Shown: positions 22,811-35,057 of the stretch, one piece after another
Layout of the letters: each line of letters begins with the position of its first letter
Position numbering within the stretch: position 1 is the stretch's first letter
Notes under the pieces: model-generated
Seen by the model: only the letters and a program-made list of their open reading frames with translations
Told to the model about the DNA's origin: nothing
Database searches by the model: none
NCBI GenBank assembly: GCA_900088475.1
Contig: FLMG01002540.1
Span: 62,001 to 126,000 of the forward strand
Source: Hyphochytrium catenoides
Taxonomy: Eukaryota; Sar; Hyphochytriomycetes; Hyphochytriales; Hyphochytriaceae
DNA: 64,000 bases
Direction of reading: 5' to 3'
Made by a program: the position numbers and the translations under genes

Positions 22811-25520
22811 ATGGTGGAATGCGGGCCAGATGAAGCGGGATGGGTCCTAATCTCGCCGGCTCAGGTTGAGGAAGACCTTAAAAGGTACTTGGACAGAGAC
22901 GCATATCAGGAGCTACCTGCAGAAGAAGCGCTTCAGTCCCTGTTCGATTTGCTTCAAGGTATTACGACTCTGTCGTTCATCAGGCCAATAGTGTTATACA
23001 CATTGTATACTGTTTCCTAGATAAGGAGCAGAAAGAGTCAAGCACAGAGAACAAAGAGCTCCTTCAGATTGCCCGAAAGGCTCTTTCGGCGGTTCGTTGC
23101 CTTCGCCATGAAAGGAGAAATGCTCAGCAGCTGGGCTCTTTGGCCAAGGTAAGAACCTTTGGTCGCTATCGCGAAGATCGATGTTTATGGGGCGGGCGCG
23201 AGTTGTCTGTTATGAGGCGTATGGATGTGGGGTCTATTGTAAAAGATTACCTTCGTCATTCCACCACTCTCCAGTGACCTGGCGCCGGTCCTCATCAGTC
23301 GCTTAACAACCTGACAGCCCGCACCGTACATTTTCTTGATATGAGGTAGAGGCTCTTAGGTTCCATATCCACGGAAGCAAGCTCTTCTTGTTGGTCATAG
23401 ATCTTGCGTCACAGAGGATCTTAACTCTGTCTCTATGGACCGAACAGTTGATAGACGAGAGCAGGTCTTTCTCGAATATCTTAGATACGCTAAACTTCAT
23501 CTGGGCGAAGTACATAAAACAATTTATGTCAGAAGGAGGAAGCGCAGAGAGGCGTGATTTTTTGTTTCATGCAAGACACAGACTTGTCTAACGAGCCGAT
23601 TCCTTACCCATTACTGCTCTTAGGTGCTACGACTGCATGCTATAAAGTCCTTCATTCATGGCGTTGATGAGTGCATGGCACAGATGAAGAATGAGGTAAG
23701 GGTGATGGTTAGAGGAAAAGAGGGAGGAAAGCAACTCATAGTAAGTCCTCGGTCCCGCAGGAGGAATATGTGAGCCTTTCATCTGAGCGTGAGGAGGAAC
23801 TCCGGGTAGAAATGAACAAGCTATATGCAGAGCTCAGACGAAGAGAGTCAGAGTGGATGGTAAGCGGTCTTTCTCTTATCTCATTCTTTTCCCATTTTAT
23901 CTCGTTCTTGGTCGTCCCTTACACGCTGGAGACTGCGTTTCCCATCGTAAACACCACTACAAGGGGATAAGTTCCCTCCAATTCATGCCTCACCCGCCTA
24001 TGCTTCCCTTTGGTGGCAGTGGGAGACCCCAGAGGATCGCTCAGAGCTCAAGAGTGTCTTGGACCTCATACGCGATGGTGTGCTACAGTCACTGACTGTT
24101 AGTGATTACTTCATGGCACTCTCCCTCGGCGCTTCTCAGCTGCTGGAGCTTCAGAAGCAGACCATTCGTCCTAGGGATGCCATAGCGCTGAACGTACCCG
24201 TGTGGTGGGTAAAGGAAGCGCATGACGGCAAGGCTCGTCCTACCCCTTCGCCACCTCAGTCGCTGTCCTCTTTGGGCAACATTAGGGAGGTTAGTGATGC
24301 GGAGGCCTACCAGGACGCTAAGGTTAGTATTTAATTAGGTAGTTGAGAAGAATCGCATCATTTAAACAGCAGAATAGATGAAGTAGAACTTCTGAGGCCA
24401 GTAGATGAGGAGGAAATGCGCATGAGTAGGAAGTACGGGGACACTAAGCGAGCAGAGGTGACTGAGAATTTGACCAGACGGTAATGGGACTCTCAGCGCT
24501 GGCTATTCTGTGGCTTAGTTTATCTGGTTGCCAGGATATATCAAGAGACAAGATTGAGATCAATGGGAAGCTCTTTCTTGGCACCAACGGTTACGACATT
24601 GTCCTCAACAAGGTGGAGAACGAATTGATTAAGGTGAAGTAGATGACCTCAAATTTCCCTAATACTAATGACTCACTATCACTGAATCACTGATTCACAA
24701 GGCATCTGGCATCCTGGGTCACGGTAGCACTATGAGTGCCGAGGAATCGCGCTGTGTCAGGGCATTAGCAAAGAAGCTTCTTCAACTTTCTAACCGAACA
24801 CATTCCGGTGGAACGGCTTACGAAGTGCTCGGTGCGTGACTTTCCTGCTCTCCATGAAGTTGATTGGCTCGAAGAGTCGTCTTACCTTCACTCTTAACAG
24901 AGGGCTTACTGAAACATCCCCGTACCTACCTCCGACCAAATTCCATGAAAGCTGGTCCGCTTAAACTGACTATTACAGGGGGTCCCTATGTTGCTGGAAA
25001 AGGTAGGAGCTCAAATCATCTCACTTCCAAATGGGCCGTCTCTCCGAAATGGCTGCACTGCTTTGGCTTCCTCTAGATCAAGTTCGAGGATTTCGACTCT
25101 TATCCTCTCCTTGTCCTTGTCTCTATTACATCCATTGGTTATTCTAATCCTCTAAGTCGGTGCTACACCCCTAAGCACTTCACCAGTTCCCGTCGTCTCA
25201 CTACGTTCTGCCTTCTATTTGTGGGCTTGGTGTGACCAGAGGAGAAGAAAGAAGCTGGCAGTGACTCGAAACTCCAATGGGTTTGGGGCATCCGCGCTAT
25301 TGTTGAGGCTACCACTTGGTATACGCTGACTGAGATCAGCGCCTCACCAGATTCACTAGGTGGAGATGTAGGACAGCCATGGGCAGATATTGAGGCCACA
25401 TTCAGAGCCAGGTTGAGCATATCGCTCTCTTCTTTCCCTTCCTCGCTTAGTGGAATGGACAAAGCTGCACGTACAGACGAAGGCACTGTGCTGATCAACG
25501 TTACTCCTCTGCAAGTTTGA
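22811..25520 (+). CDS. Large multi-exon protein of unknown function
   Basis: I do not recognise this protein. The first in-frame ATG is at 22811 (MVECGPDEAGWVLISPAQVE); the frame is open a little upstream, so a 5' exon may precede it. Exons in order: EALQSLFDLLQ to about 22958; KELLQIARKALSAVRCLRHE (23030-23150); VLRLHAIKSFIHGVDECMAQ (23624-23695); a coiled-coil exon SLSSEREEELRVEMNKLYAE (23760-23860); LKSVLDLIRDGVLQSLTVSD then ALNVPVWWVKEAHDGKARP (24020-24320); a helical charged exon (24370-24480); KIEINGKLFLGTNGYDIVLN (24538-24630); SAEESRCVRALAKKLLQLSN (24700-24835); LKLTITGGPYVAGKG (24900-25002); and a last exon with LQWVWGIRAIVEATTWYTL and TGA at 25518-25520. The exon at about 23342-23520 in the middle is uncertain. 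The mixture of helical segments and a beta-rich glycine turn suggests a multi-domain soluble protein. Convergent with the phosphodiesterase gene, 584 bases apart. Confidence 0.65.
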
Positions 25521-26104
25521 GCACAACATCGATTGCAGTGTTCAATGCTCTGTATTCGGTGCGGTCATTCATCAAGCGTCATTCAATTTAGTGTAGAGTA
25601 GGACGGTAGATCGGACCCTTGTCTTTTGTCGAAAGTTTCCCATTTTCTGTCTGCTCTCCTGCCCGTCTCTGCTTTTTACATCCCTCAAACTGAGTCTTAT
25701 ATGCTGATATCTCCTCCACTTTATTTTTGTCTCCAATTTGTGCTCTACTCAAGTCTACCTTGTCCTCAATGCTGTTCAGTAACAAGACCATCATACTGGA
25801 GTATGTACATAATAGTAGTGACACCGTTGAGCAGAGCTAGGACAAATTTCGCTCGTTGGTGCGGAAGTGGCTTTTAAGATTCTCCCTCACATACTCTGAC
25901 ATGAAGGCCTGTGTATGTGCGCACCGCGAGCAATGGATTCTCTAGCTCTCTCTGATCTACTTGCTCCGCTAAGAGATCGTGCTAAAAAATATTGAGAGAA
26001 GCGATAAGTCTTTTTTTGCAGTATCTCATAAATAGTGACCCCAAGGTCTACCGCTAATCCTCATAAGGAGCATAACTGAGAAGCTTATCCATGTCGTCTC
26101 ACGT
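25521..26104. other. Convergent intergenic region, no gene seen
   Basis: Between two convergent stop codons. Pyrimidine-rich stretches and short AT-rich runs (for example near 25983-26035) are present, as expected for 3' ends of both genes. I could not identify specific polyadenylation signals. Confidence 0.35.
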
Positions 26105-29100
26105 TTATCTATTCAGTCTATGGACAAACTGCTCCGTCAACTCATTGCCGCCCCAAACCGCCAGATTCTTTCTCACCGTCTCGATCCATTTCACCTTCAT
26201 CTCTAAAGTGCGCGCCTCTACAACTAAACGGATGAGAGAGCTTTGCAGCTCACATTGCTTGTACCAGGTAGAGGAAAATGCGAGAAGCCATCTGGCTCTC
26301 TCTTCACATGAGGAGAGATGGAAGCCTGTAGAGGACAGGTCCCGCATGAGGAGAGGAATATCTTCAATGTCAATATCAAACGCATGGAGGGGAAGAGCAT
26401 CCGTGGCGTCAGCGATACGAAGCTGACCCGCCTTCTGAATGCAGGCCATGCACTTCTCCTTGTCCTCAGCTGTCTCTAAGTAGACACGGAACTGATGACT
26501 TCGCTTCGAAAGAGTTGAGGGCGAAGATGAATCTCTTCGCCCTTTAAAGGCGGAAAAGTTCGTGAGGAGAATATCGAAGAGATTTTCACTACCTGAAGAA
26601 GACACGTGATCTCTAATGGCAAGCACCGCATACTTCTCCTCTCTCAGTGAGAGCACGGTCTCATGAGTAGATGATGACCACAAGGCATGAGGCGACATTC
26701 TGCCTGAACTCTGGGGAGAGGAAGAAGATGAACCTTCCTCTTCTCGGGGAAGAGTACCGTCAACAGGTGCTCTACTATCCGGTGGGGGGGAGGTGTTTAC
26801 ATCTTCTCCTATCCTAGCACTGTCCACCCTAGAAGATGAGCCTTGCTTTAAGCCGCGAGGTAGGGGAGAGACGGTATCCGTGACCTGAACGGTCATGATC
26901 GCCGGCATACTAAGGGAAGCCGGGTGTTCCAGAGGCAAGTAAGGTGGTACCGGAGAAGAGGCAGCGCTAATAGCCTCTGCCTCAGCCTTCGAACGCATCT
27001 TCACTACTCGAAGCTCCAAACCCGTCAGCTCAAACTTGAAACTTCCTCTCTCACCCCTTTGCTTCACGACGTCACAGAGTGCATCTGGTCTCAGGGCGTC
27101 TGGGGAGAGTGAAGCCTCATCTCTCTCCTTGGAAGGAAAATCAAACTCGAACACGGCCGAGAGAGGGTAGTGGTCAGATAAATCTCTGCAGCCCATCCCG
27201 TTGAAAACAAAGTCTTCCGGGCCAAAGATAGGCGCATATGAGCATTGAGAGCGTTTGGGAAGGAGGTGGGAAGTTGAATAGAGAATGTAATCTAAGTCTT
27301 CCTGCACTCCAGCTGAGCTGACCGTTCCGCGACACTAGTTGAAAAAAGGGTGCACATGACGATGAGTAATAGTGAAAAAGAGAGCGTTCTGAAGCTACAG
27401 AGCCCACAATGAGCACATAATCCACAGTTTCAGTATGTGTTCCAGGAATGCGAAGGCGGAAGACGACGTTTGAGCATAACTGTTAGTCTTACCAGCGGAT
27501 TGTTCTCCGGATCGAATGACACTTTTCTCCTAAGATCCCCTTCTCCCTCTACAAAGTCAGGATCGGAAGCTCCAAGCGCCTCTAACACCTCTGAGTACTC
27601 TGTCGACTCCGTCCTTAGAAGTCTATCGACATTAAGATCTCCCACAATAAATACAGGTTCCGTTCGAGGGATCTGCTTCTCCTCTATAAATGAGCGAAGA
27701 ATGCTCACCTGATGATAACGATAGATTAGACCGTAAGGCAACTCAGAGAGAAAATAGCGTACGCATCAAAGAGGGCCGAGCACCAGCGCCTAAGCCTTCT
27801 GGATCATACTAAACTTTCAAAAGCGAAAAGCATTCACCTGGAGGCGACGAGTTTTCAGAGCCTCGGGCTTGTTCCACGCCTGCATGTGAGTGCCGAAGAC
27901 ATGGAACAGCCTATTCTCCTTTCTTATTCTTGCGTAGATAATGCCCTTGTCGGCCACTCTATCTTCTAAGGCACAGACTGAGCCATACAACCTTGTATCA
28001 GCATATTCTATGGGCCATTTAGAGACAATGACCACGCCGCCATCTAGAATCTTCCTTGGATTCCCTTCTAGGTGCCCTACGACTGGTGTTTCATAAAGAA
28101 AGCCTTGCTGCTTCATTCTACGCAGTAGAGTAGGCCGCGATCGACGGCAAAAAGCCTCTTCGAATACTACTACATCCGCTATCGGAAAGCGATGAGAGAG
28201 AGCAGGTGGAATCCACTCTGCTCTCTTTGTTTTGAGCGGAGAAGTGCCAGAGAACCGAGAAATCTTGTCGGGAAGCATCCAAACATTGTAGTTAACAATA
28301 GAGAAAATGCATTGTAGAGGATGAAGGACTGGTGGGGGCGCGAGAGGTCGGAAAACATGCCTAAGCAGAAATGTCCCGGGGGTATTGGCTGTGGCCGTGC
28401 TAATATAAAGATTGGAGTCGTACATCTTCCTCGATCTTCCCTTGATGCCCCAAAAGGCCCCCCAATGTCCAGCTCCTGAATCGCTCCCTTTGTCTCCTTG
28501 GTGATGCACCTCAATCCAAACTGCATCATTATAACGTACGGATGTGCTCTCGCGGTGGTCATCGAGCTGAATTGAAGCTTTGACCAAACGAAAGAGAGAT
28601 GGAGGGTCTTCCTTAGAGGCAGAAACGAAGCCGTCGCCGTTATGTACGAGAAAGTGACCACTGGCCAAGCGAAGGCGGAAAGGATCGCCATACATAACCA
28701 TTGTGGAGTGCCGGCACTGCAAAGAAAAAGGAAGCGAGAGCGGCAATGTTGGAGCCGTGGCGGAGTAAGTCGTTAGCCTTCTGTGCTAATGAGCGAGCCT
28801 TAGGGAAAAGAGGATTGTAATGCGAACCGACACACAAGAAACAATGTAGCAGATCTAATTCGGCGTATCATACATGCACATAAAAGCCAAGTTGGGACAG
28901 GGAGAGCATAAGAAAAGTGAAGAGAAAATAAAAGACAAGGTATCTCGGCAGGGGGCACGGCTGGCGAGCGGGACCTCTCCGGATACCAGATAGAGAGAGT
29001 GGGCCCTTCTCTAAATACAGATAACAGAGATGTGTAGAACTAGAAAATTTGAGCGTATAATTTTCAGGAAACAGTCATGTGCGCAACCGCCACTGACCTC

Positions 29101-30690
29101 TTCATAGGGGTACGTGATTGTCAGCACTTCTCGATTCACTTGGGCATGGGTCAGCACTAGTTTGCGGCCAGAAGAGAGAGAAAAAGAAAACCGCTGCCTG
29201 GCAGACGTTGAGACCCATCGGCCACAGCCCTGTAGGCAAAAACTGTCCCCATAGGCCAGAATGGAGCTAGAACCGAGGGCTAAAGGAGGGAGCTGAGACT
29301 CTCTTGTAGGCAGCTCAGGGTAAGGCAAGAGAGGCTCCTCTTCAACACTTTCATTCTCCTCCTCTGTCTCTTCCAGCTCAAGCTGACCAATAGATAAGCC
29401 TTTGATGTCTTCCTCTAATAGTCTTAGACAATCTGGTATAAGAGGGCGGTAATAGCAGGTACATGAATACACTAAAGATCAACTATTGGCACCAGAAGGT
29501 AAAGCAGACAGAACTCATCAATAGAGTGCCATGGACTAGGGAGCAGGTGGGGGACAATGATAGAATCGAAGTAGGAAATGAGTCATGTGGCGACAATCAC
29601 CTGCTAGGGCAGAGGCCGTCACCTTGCCCTGTATAACGCACAAAATTTCCGTGATCCAAACCATCATCGTAGGACCATCGGGAGCGCGAAGCGCCACGCT
29701 CTCATGTGCCGCTTGTCCTGTCCGTCCGTTCTCTCCGTGGTCTCTCCTATCAGGCTCTTCCCCCTCTTTCCAGAGTAGGAAGAGATAGCTCTCCATGTCC
29801 TCCACTCTAGGCTTTTTCCCCTTGCAGCTCCATCGTCTCTCAGCGTTAGCTGTGTATCGTTCTTTGTGAGCATATAACATGCCCGACTTCCCAAGCCGCA
29901 TCCAGTATAGCAGCCACTTTTTCCCCACTTTTGCATGCAGAGGACCCTCATACGCCAGCTCTGAGCCCTGACGACGGAGAGAGGATATCGAGAGCGAAGG
30001 AGGGGGAGAGGATATCGAGAGCGAAGGAGGGGGAGAGAAAAGGGACGATGAGTGGATCACAGGGAAGAGCTCGGTGACGTGTGAGGCCACGACAAGAGAG
30101 GAGCTCGTGCCAACCAGCTGGAGGTTTGAAGTGTCATACCACCTAGCACACCCCATTGGAAAGATATAGCAACTCCTAATGCCCCTCACATTCCTAGCTC
30201 TCACTCACTATCTCGTGATAGTTTCATCGCCTCCTCAGATCCCTAACTTCATTGCTAGCTCTTATCAGCGGCATAGAGTCGCAAGCTAGACTAACATGGG
30301 CACTTCGTCCCTCTATTCTGTGTTCTCGTACCTCTTCTTTGTCCACCTCAGCATCATTTTCCTTGTGATAAAGCGTAAAGGACAGAATGGGTCTCAGCTG
30401 TTCTACCGCACGCCCATCTACATCTTCAGTCTATCGCAGTTCAAAAGAAGAAGTGTCATGAAAAAGAAAGAAGCAGAAAGATCATTAGGCAAAGTCTGCA
30501 AAGTTGACGGCAATGCAATGGGAGGATATGATTGAGGAAATATAGGCAAGCATGCAATTGAATATCTGCATCCGGAGACAGGTGAGACTGGCTGCCACAA
30601 GGCGCTTTACCTCTTCAGAGCTCTTAGACGAGTCTCCCAGTTCCGCACTATCAAGGTCTACTCCGTCCGTCACTAGGGGCGGACAGACAC
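26105..30690 (-). CDS. PH + beta-trefoil-like + neutral sphingomyelinase-type phosphodiesterase fusion
   Basis: An endonuclease/exonuclease/phosphatase-superfamily enzyme of the neutral sphingomyelinase C type, which cleaves sphingomyelin to ceramide and phosphocholine with Mg2+. Catalytic landmarks in order: FSIVNYNVWMLP (Asn), VVVFEEAF (metal Glu), VFGTHMQAWN (His), EPVFIVGDLNVDRLL (Asp, Asn), LDYILYS and CRDLSDHYPLSAVFEF (Asp-His), over exons at about 27830-28716, 27495-27720 and 26105-27310. Upstream exons splice in phase and add TEDVDGRAVEQLRPILSFTL (about 30330-30430), a PH-like segment (ELAYEGPLHAKVGKKWLLYW, 29640-29960), and repeated blocks ILAYGDSFCLQGCGRWVST / VMYGDPFRLRLASGHFLVHN resembling beta-trefoil repeats. 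After the catalytic domain come a Ser/Pro-rich linker and a second helical, possibly PH-like region (residues HQFRVYLETAEDKEKCMACI). TAA at 26105-26107. The N terminus beyond 30690 is unresolved. Substrate specificity is inferred; membrane targeting through the PH domain is likely. Confidence 0.78.
29979..30032 (-). repeat. In-frame 27-base tandem duplication in coding sequence
   Basis: Copies at 29979-30005 and 30006-30032. On the minus strand this encodes SPPPSLSIS twice, in the linker just before the PH-like domain of the phosphodiesterase fusion. Confidence 0.9.
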
Positions 30691-32345
30691 ATCATATTTG
30701 GCAAGAACAAGAAAGAAGAGAAAAGGAATAGGGTTAGTCAATACTGCTAGGCCTTCAAGATGAGGAAGAGACAGCAGACGAACCTAGCAGGGCGCGTCGA
30801 CATCTAGCGAATTATAAGGTGCTGTCATTGGAAAAGGGAGAAGAAGATAAAGAGCGAGGAAGAGAGAGAGAGAGAGACATAGAAGGCGAAAGTAAAAGTG
30901 AGCAAGCAAACCATATTCATCTGAATCGAGTTGATGTCGCTGCGCGGCTCCCTCTGCTGCAAGTAAGGGGCTTGGCAGACTGCTTGCGGTGGCATCTGTC
31001 GTCTCCTGGTGCTCCTTTGGCCATTCTGATGAGTCCTTCATACTACTTAAAGACTCAGGTCACGGAGAATCCTGCGACTGGAAGAGAATACTACGAACCC
31101 GCGGCGGAGGAGCAAGGCCGTTACCGAGAGCCGACAGATGACGGACACACCGAACCACCAAGACGCTACGGACTGAATGGCATTTCCTTTCTTCGTGCGG
31201 TACTTCCACGACCAGTCGTAACTGAAATCGGCGAGAGAAGAATCAGGTGGAAGATAGAGAGAGATGGTTAAGAGAGGACTCGAGGATGGAGAAGGAACAG
31301 AACAGGGAGAGGAAAAGAGAAACACACGCAGTGTCAAAGGTGCCAAAGGCTCAGGCTTGAAGAGCAAGCCATGGTATCGCTGAGCTGAGATCTTGGGCTT
31401 CTCATGCCAAAGAGATCTGTCGAGCAGGGTAGGCAGGGCACACAGCGAACGGTGTAGAGTCAGAACGGGGCAGAGAGAAGCTGGCACAGAGCTCCAAGTG
31501 CAGAGATGCAGAGATGCTGACAGCAACGAAGACACGGCTCTAACTCTTAAAGAGTGAAAGGGGAGACAGAAATAGCTAAAGCGAGAAAGATTGGAAGGAG
31601 ATATGAGATGTCTTGTGTGAATAGGCTTTAAAATGAGAGGTAACAGGAGGAAGAGGGACAAATGCAGGAGCCAGAGCGTGGGTGAGAGAGAGAAAGTGGG
31701 TAAAGAGATAGAGAGACATCATGGTCGGAACTAGATTCTTGACCAAGTGAAGAGAGATGTGGCCGATGAATATTTCAACTCCATTAATACTTCCGAAAGT
31801 TATATGCAATAAAGGATAGGCAAACCAGCAAATAGAGGCTGTAAGGTTTCAATTACGAAATATTTCATGAAGTGGCATCGCTGTTTCTGACACATCAACT
31901 TCGAGTTCAGCGCCTGCCGCTGCTTACAGTTCTTCAACTAAGAAGGTCTAGGACATGACAGCAGGGCAATCAGAGGCAGCAATGTGCTGACAGTGAAGCT
32001 TGGAGACTCGACCTTCGTCTGGTGCAAGACGCCATCAGAAAGCTTCTAACGTTTCCTTCACACGTAAGGAGTGTACATTAGCCGCTAAAGTATATCTGAG
32101 CTACCGTTGCTCTCTCGCAGTGGGATATGCATCCTGTAAATATGGGACTGTCACGCACGGCGGACAGAGCTGACAACTAGCGTCTAGCGTCCCTTCCCCC
32201 ATCATTAGAGTCGCCATATATGTTTGGATCTATATACCACGATCTCGGTTTTGAGGAAGTTTGATATTGTTCAAGAATGTGATGGAGGCCAAGCTCAAGT
32301 AGCATGGCAGTACTAATCCTTTATTAGATCCGTAACACTTTTCCT
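30691..32345. other. Region between phosphodiesterase and alcohol dehydrogenase genes
   Basis: Probably contains remaining 5' exons and the promoter of the minus-strand phosphodiesterase gene. Minus-strand stretches near 30920-31040 (EWPKEHQETTDATASSLPSP) and 31180-31260 (FSYDWSWKYRTKKGNAIQSV) could be exons, but neither joins cleanly. 30850-30890 is a GA-rich simple repeat. 31700-32340 shows nothing coding and should be the 3' flank of the dehydrogenase gene. Confidence 0.3.
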
Positions 32346-34412
32346 TCAGGGAGTGATAGGTGTAGGTAGTGAGAAGTCGATCATAACCTTTGTACAGTTC
32401 TCTTTCTTTTTATGAAAGAGCTCATAGGCCCTTGGCGCTTGGTCTATACTCACTCGATGACTTACGATTCCTGAGAAATCGTAGCGCTTGCTCTTTATGA
32501 TGTCAAGGCACTTCTCCATGTAGAAGCGCGCAGGGCATCTTCCCGTTCGGAAAGTGATGTTCTTGTCATAGAAGGAGGAAGGAGGGAAAGGAAGAGTCTC
32601 CTCCGTGTTAACGCCCACAGAGGACAGACTGCCTCCAGGTCGAAGAAGAGAAAAGGCAAGACCGATGGCAGAAGAGCTGCCCACAGCTTCCATCACTCCG
32701 TCCGCTCCCCTCCCATCTGTAGCTTCTTTTACAACTTCAAGGGGATCAGAGAGAGTATAAGAAATGGCACGGGCACCAAGAGATTCTGCAAGGGCGAGCC
32801 TCTCGGGTAGGCTGTCGATAGCGTAGATTCTCTCGGCACCAAGCTCTTTCGCCCCAATAATCGCCATCAATCCGACGGGGCCGCACCCCACCACGACATA
32901 CTAATGAAGTAAGGGGCGTAATTTGCGGGAGGACAGTTAACAAGGGATAGTGTGAAACGTTACATCGCGGCATCACATGGTAAGAACTGAAGACAACAAG
33001 ACAGATCGTTTAGGTCGTCAAAGTGCTAGACGCAGAGGTGCGGAAAATTCTTCAGGATCCGGGCGCAGATGCTCTAAGTAAAAGGGAAAGCCATCACCCT
33101 TTTTTCAGAAAAACTATCAACAGGCGGAAGATCTGGGCGTCTCTGCTACCGACGCAAGGAACAGCGTAGCTCAGTACTCACCACTCCTTCTGGTCTATCG
33201 GTTTCGATGCCTGCGCCTCTCGCACAATGGTATCTGGTGGTAAAGGGCAAGGTGAGGAGGAGTCAGGAGGCAGTAGACATACGGTGCGGCTAGTAGGCGT
33301 ACCCGGTGGGAAGAATATCTCCTAGAAAGAGAGCCTCCTCTGTCGTCAATTCCTCTGGGATTGGAAGAAGAGTGCTTTCAGCTAGAGGAACCCGGACAAA
33401 CTCAGCTTGTGTTCCGTGTAGGCCTTGCCCATTCTCCCTCCAACCAAAAAGCTACGGCTTCCGGTTAGCAGCCAGCATATTGGAGCTGAGAAAATGCAAT
33501 CTCGGCTCGAAGAAGATAGGGATCGAGAGAAAATAAACAGAAGGTATAGATTCCAGCAAGAGTGTTGAGCAGCTTAATCACGACTAGAGGAGAACACAAT
33601 GGCCCGAAAGTGACGACAGTGTGCCAGGAGCACACAACCGTCACATCAGTGCGGCTCTTGCTTAGGTGCTTGCGCGGGCATACATGGAGGAAGCTAGGAG
33701 AGCGCAAGGAGAGATAGAAATATTCGAGGTGTACTTGCAGGCTACCTGGCCAGATTCACAGCGGCAGGTGAGTCCTCTCTTGCAATAGAAGCAGTGGCCA
33801 CAGGAGGTGGTAAAGGGAGAAGCAACACGATCTCCGACCTATGGCTTCCAGCAGAAGAGTCATTTTGTCAGCATGACATCATTGCCTCATTCTTTTCTCC
33901 TCAGAGTCACTCGCCCTTACCCATTCCTCTCGGATTCTACACTTCTGCACTTGTCCCCTTGCACATTGCATAACAGTCACCGTGGCTACCTCTTCTAAAC
34001 TTCGTTCCCACTTTGATGCCAGTCTTCTCCTGTTACTTCCTCCTGTTCTATGTGCCACTCTGTCTCCCCAACGTCCCTCCTTCTTCCTCCCACATCTTTT
34101 TCCATCTCGACTCTCTGCATCTTGATATCATAAGCTTCTGGTTCAACGCCTGGACGCCATTACCTTGAGCCGAGTGGCGCTAGTTCCAACTTTCCACACC
34201 CTTCCGACAAATTCATGGCCCATCACCGTGCCGACCTCCAGTCCCTTCTCTCTCTCTGTGTAGGGATGGAGATCACTGCCACAGATTCCTGCAGCTTCCA
34301 CCTTCACGATGTAATCAGATGGAGAGGAGAGTTCAGGGATCGGAAGATGGTCAACAGAAAGTTGCTCTTTGCCCCGGAAGCAGAGCCCTTTCATCAACCC
34401 TGAAGATGCCAT
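32346..34412 (-). CDS. Zinc-dependent medium-chain alcohol/polyol dehydrogenase
   Basis: NAD(P)-dependent zinc alcohol dehydrogenase of the sorbitol/threonine dehydrogenase type. Start ATG at 34412 (MASSGLMKGLCFRGKEQL). Exon 1 ends at 34164 after the catalytic zinc motif GICGSDLHPYTE and GTVMGHEFVGRV. Exon 2 (33746-33838) joins in phase as LKVGDRVASPFTTSCGHCF and has the four structural zinc cysteines CGHCFYCKRGLTCRC. Exon 3 (about 33312-33451) gives GQLFGWRENGQGLHGTQAEF and TEEALFLGDILPTG. A short exon near 33180-33225 reads CARGAGIETDRPEGV. The last exon starts VVVGCGPVGLMAIIGAKEL, the Rossmann GxGxxG, followed by the acidic IDSLPERL that suggests NAD preference, and ends VMIDFSLPTPITP. About 350 residues, normal length. 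The substrate cannot be read from sequence. Tandem, same strand, with the phosphodiesterase gene; divergent from the crotonase gene. Confidence 0.9.
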
Positions 34413-35057
34413 CTTCCTCGAACCAGATGAGTAGAGCAGTTGATTGAACGCGTTGAAGAGTTTTGTCAATAATGCAAGTCCTGCCGGCTGAGAGGCATAG
34501 GGGAGCTAGAGAACGTAGAGATAAGACAGAGAGAGAGACAGCAGAAGAGGCGAGAGTTACGGAGGGTGCGCTTAGAGACAGAGATGTTGGGACAGAGAGG
34601 GAGAGAGAGATGGAGAGGGCTCTAAGCTGGTGCGGCAAAGGAACAAAGGACAGGAAGGGTTTCGAAAGATCAGAACACTCCTCTCTCTCACACCATATTT
34701 CAATTAAGGGCATCAGAGATTCCATATAACATCTGGAAAAAGGCTATTGATCGGGAATATAGCAGCTGGAGTGCCTGAAGTGGCTGAACAGCTTCAACAT
34801 CAGGCTCTGGAGAGCTGGCAAGCAACCAGACAGCGACATCAGCCGTCTGCTACTCGGCTTAACAGCTTATTGTCGCTGTCAGCGTCCTGCCCCTCAGCAG
34901 CAGCACTTCGGTAGTAGCAATGGCCTCGCGGCGCTTCACCTAGTCAATAAAGGAGGTGGGGCACAACGCTCTTAATATTGCCCAAGTACCTAGGATCTAT
35001 TAGGCACCTTCATCTTGTCTTTTCTGGATTGGACTTCCCTAGAGTTTCAGAACGAAA
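34413..35057. promoter_or_regulatory. Divergent promoter region, dehydrogenase / crotonase
   Basis: 645 bases between the two divergent ATGs. It contains a strongly purine-rich plus-strand tract at about 34530-34620 (repeated gagagaga and agagat units), which is the likely core or leader of the dehydrogenase gene on the other strand as a CT-rich sequence. No further gene is seen. Confidence 0.45.

Noticed and set aside
31047-31661. Minus-strand open frame of about 200 codons, hydrophobic
   Set aside because: Composition is Leu/Ser from CT-rich intron-like DNA, with no ATG, domain or splice consistency; at most small parts may be exons of the phosphodiesterase gene.
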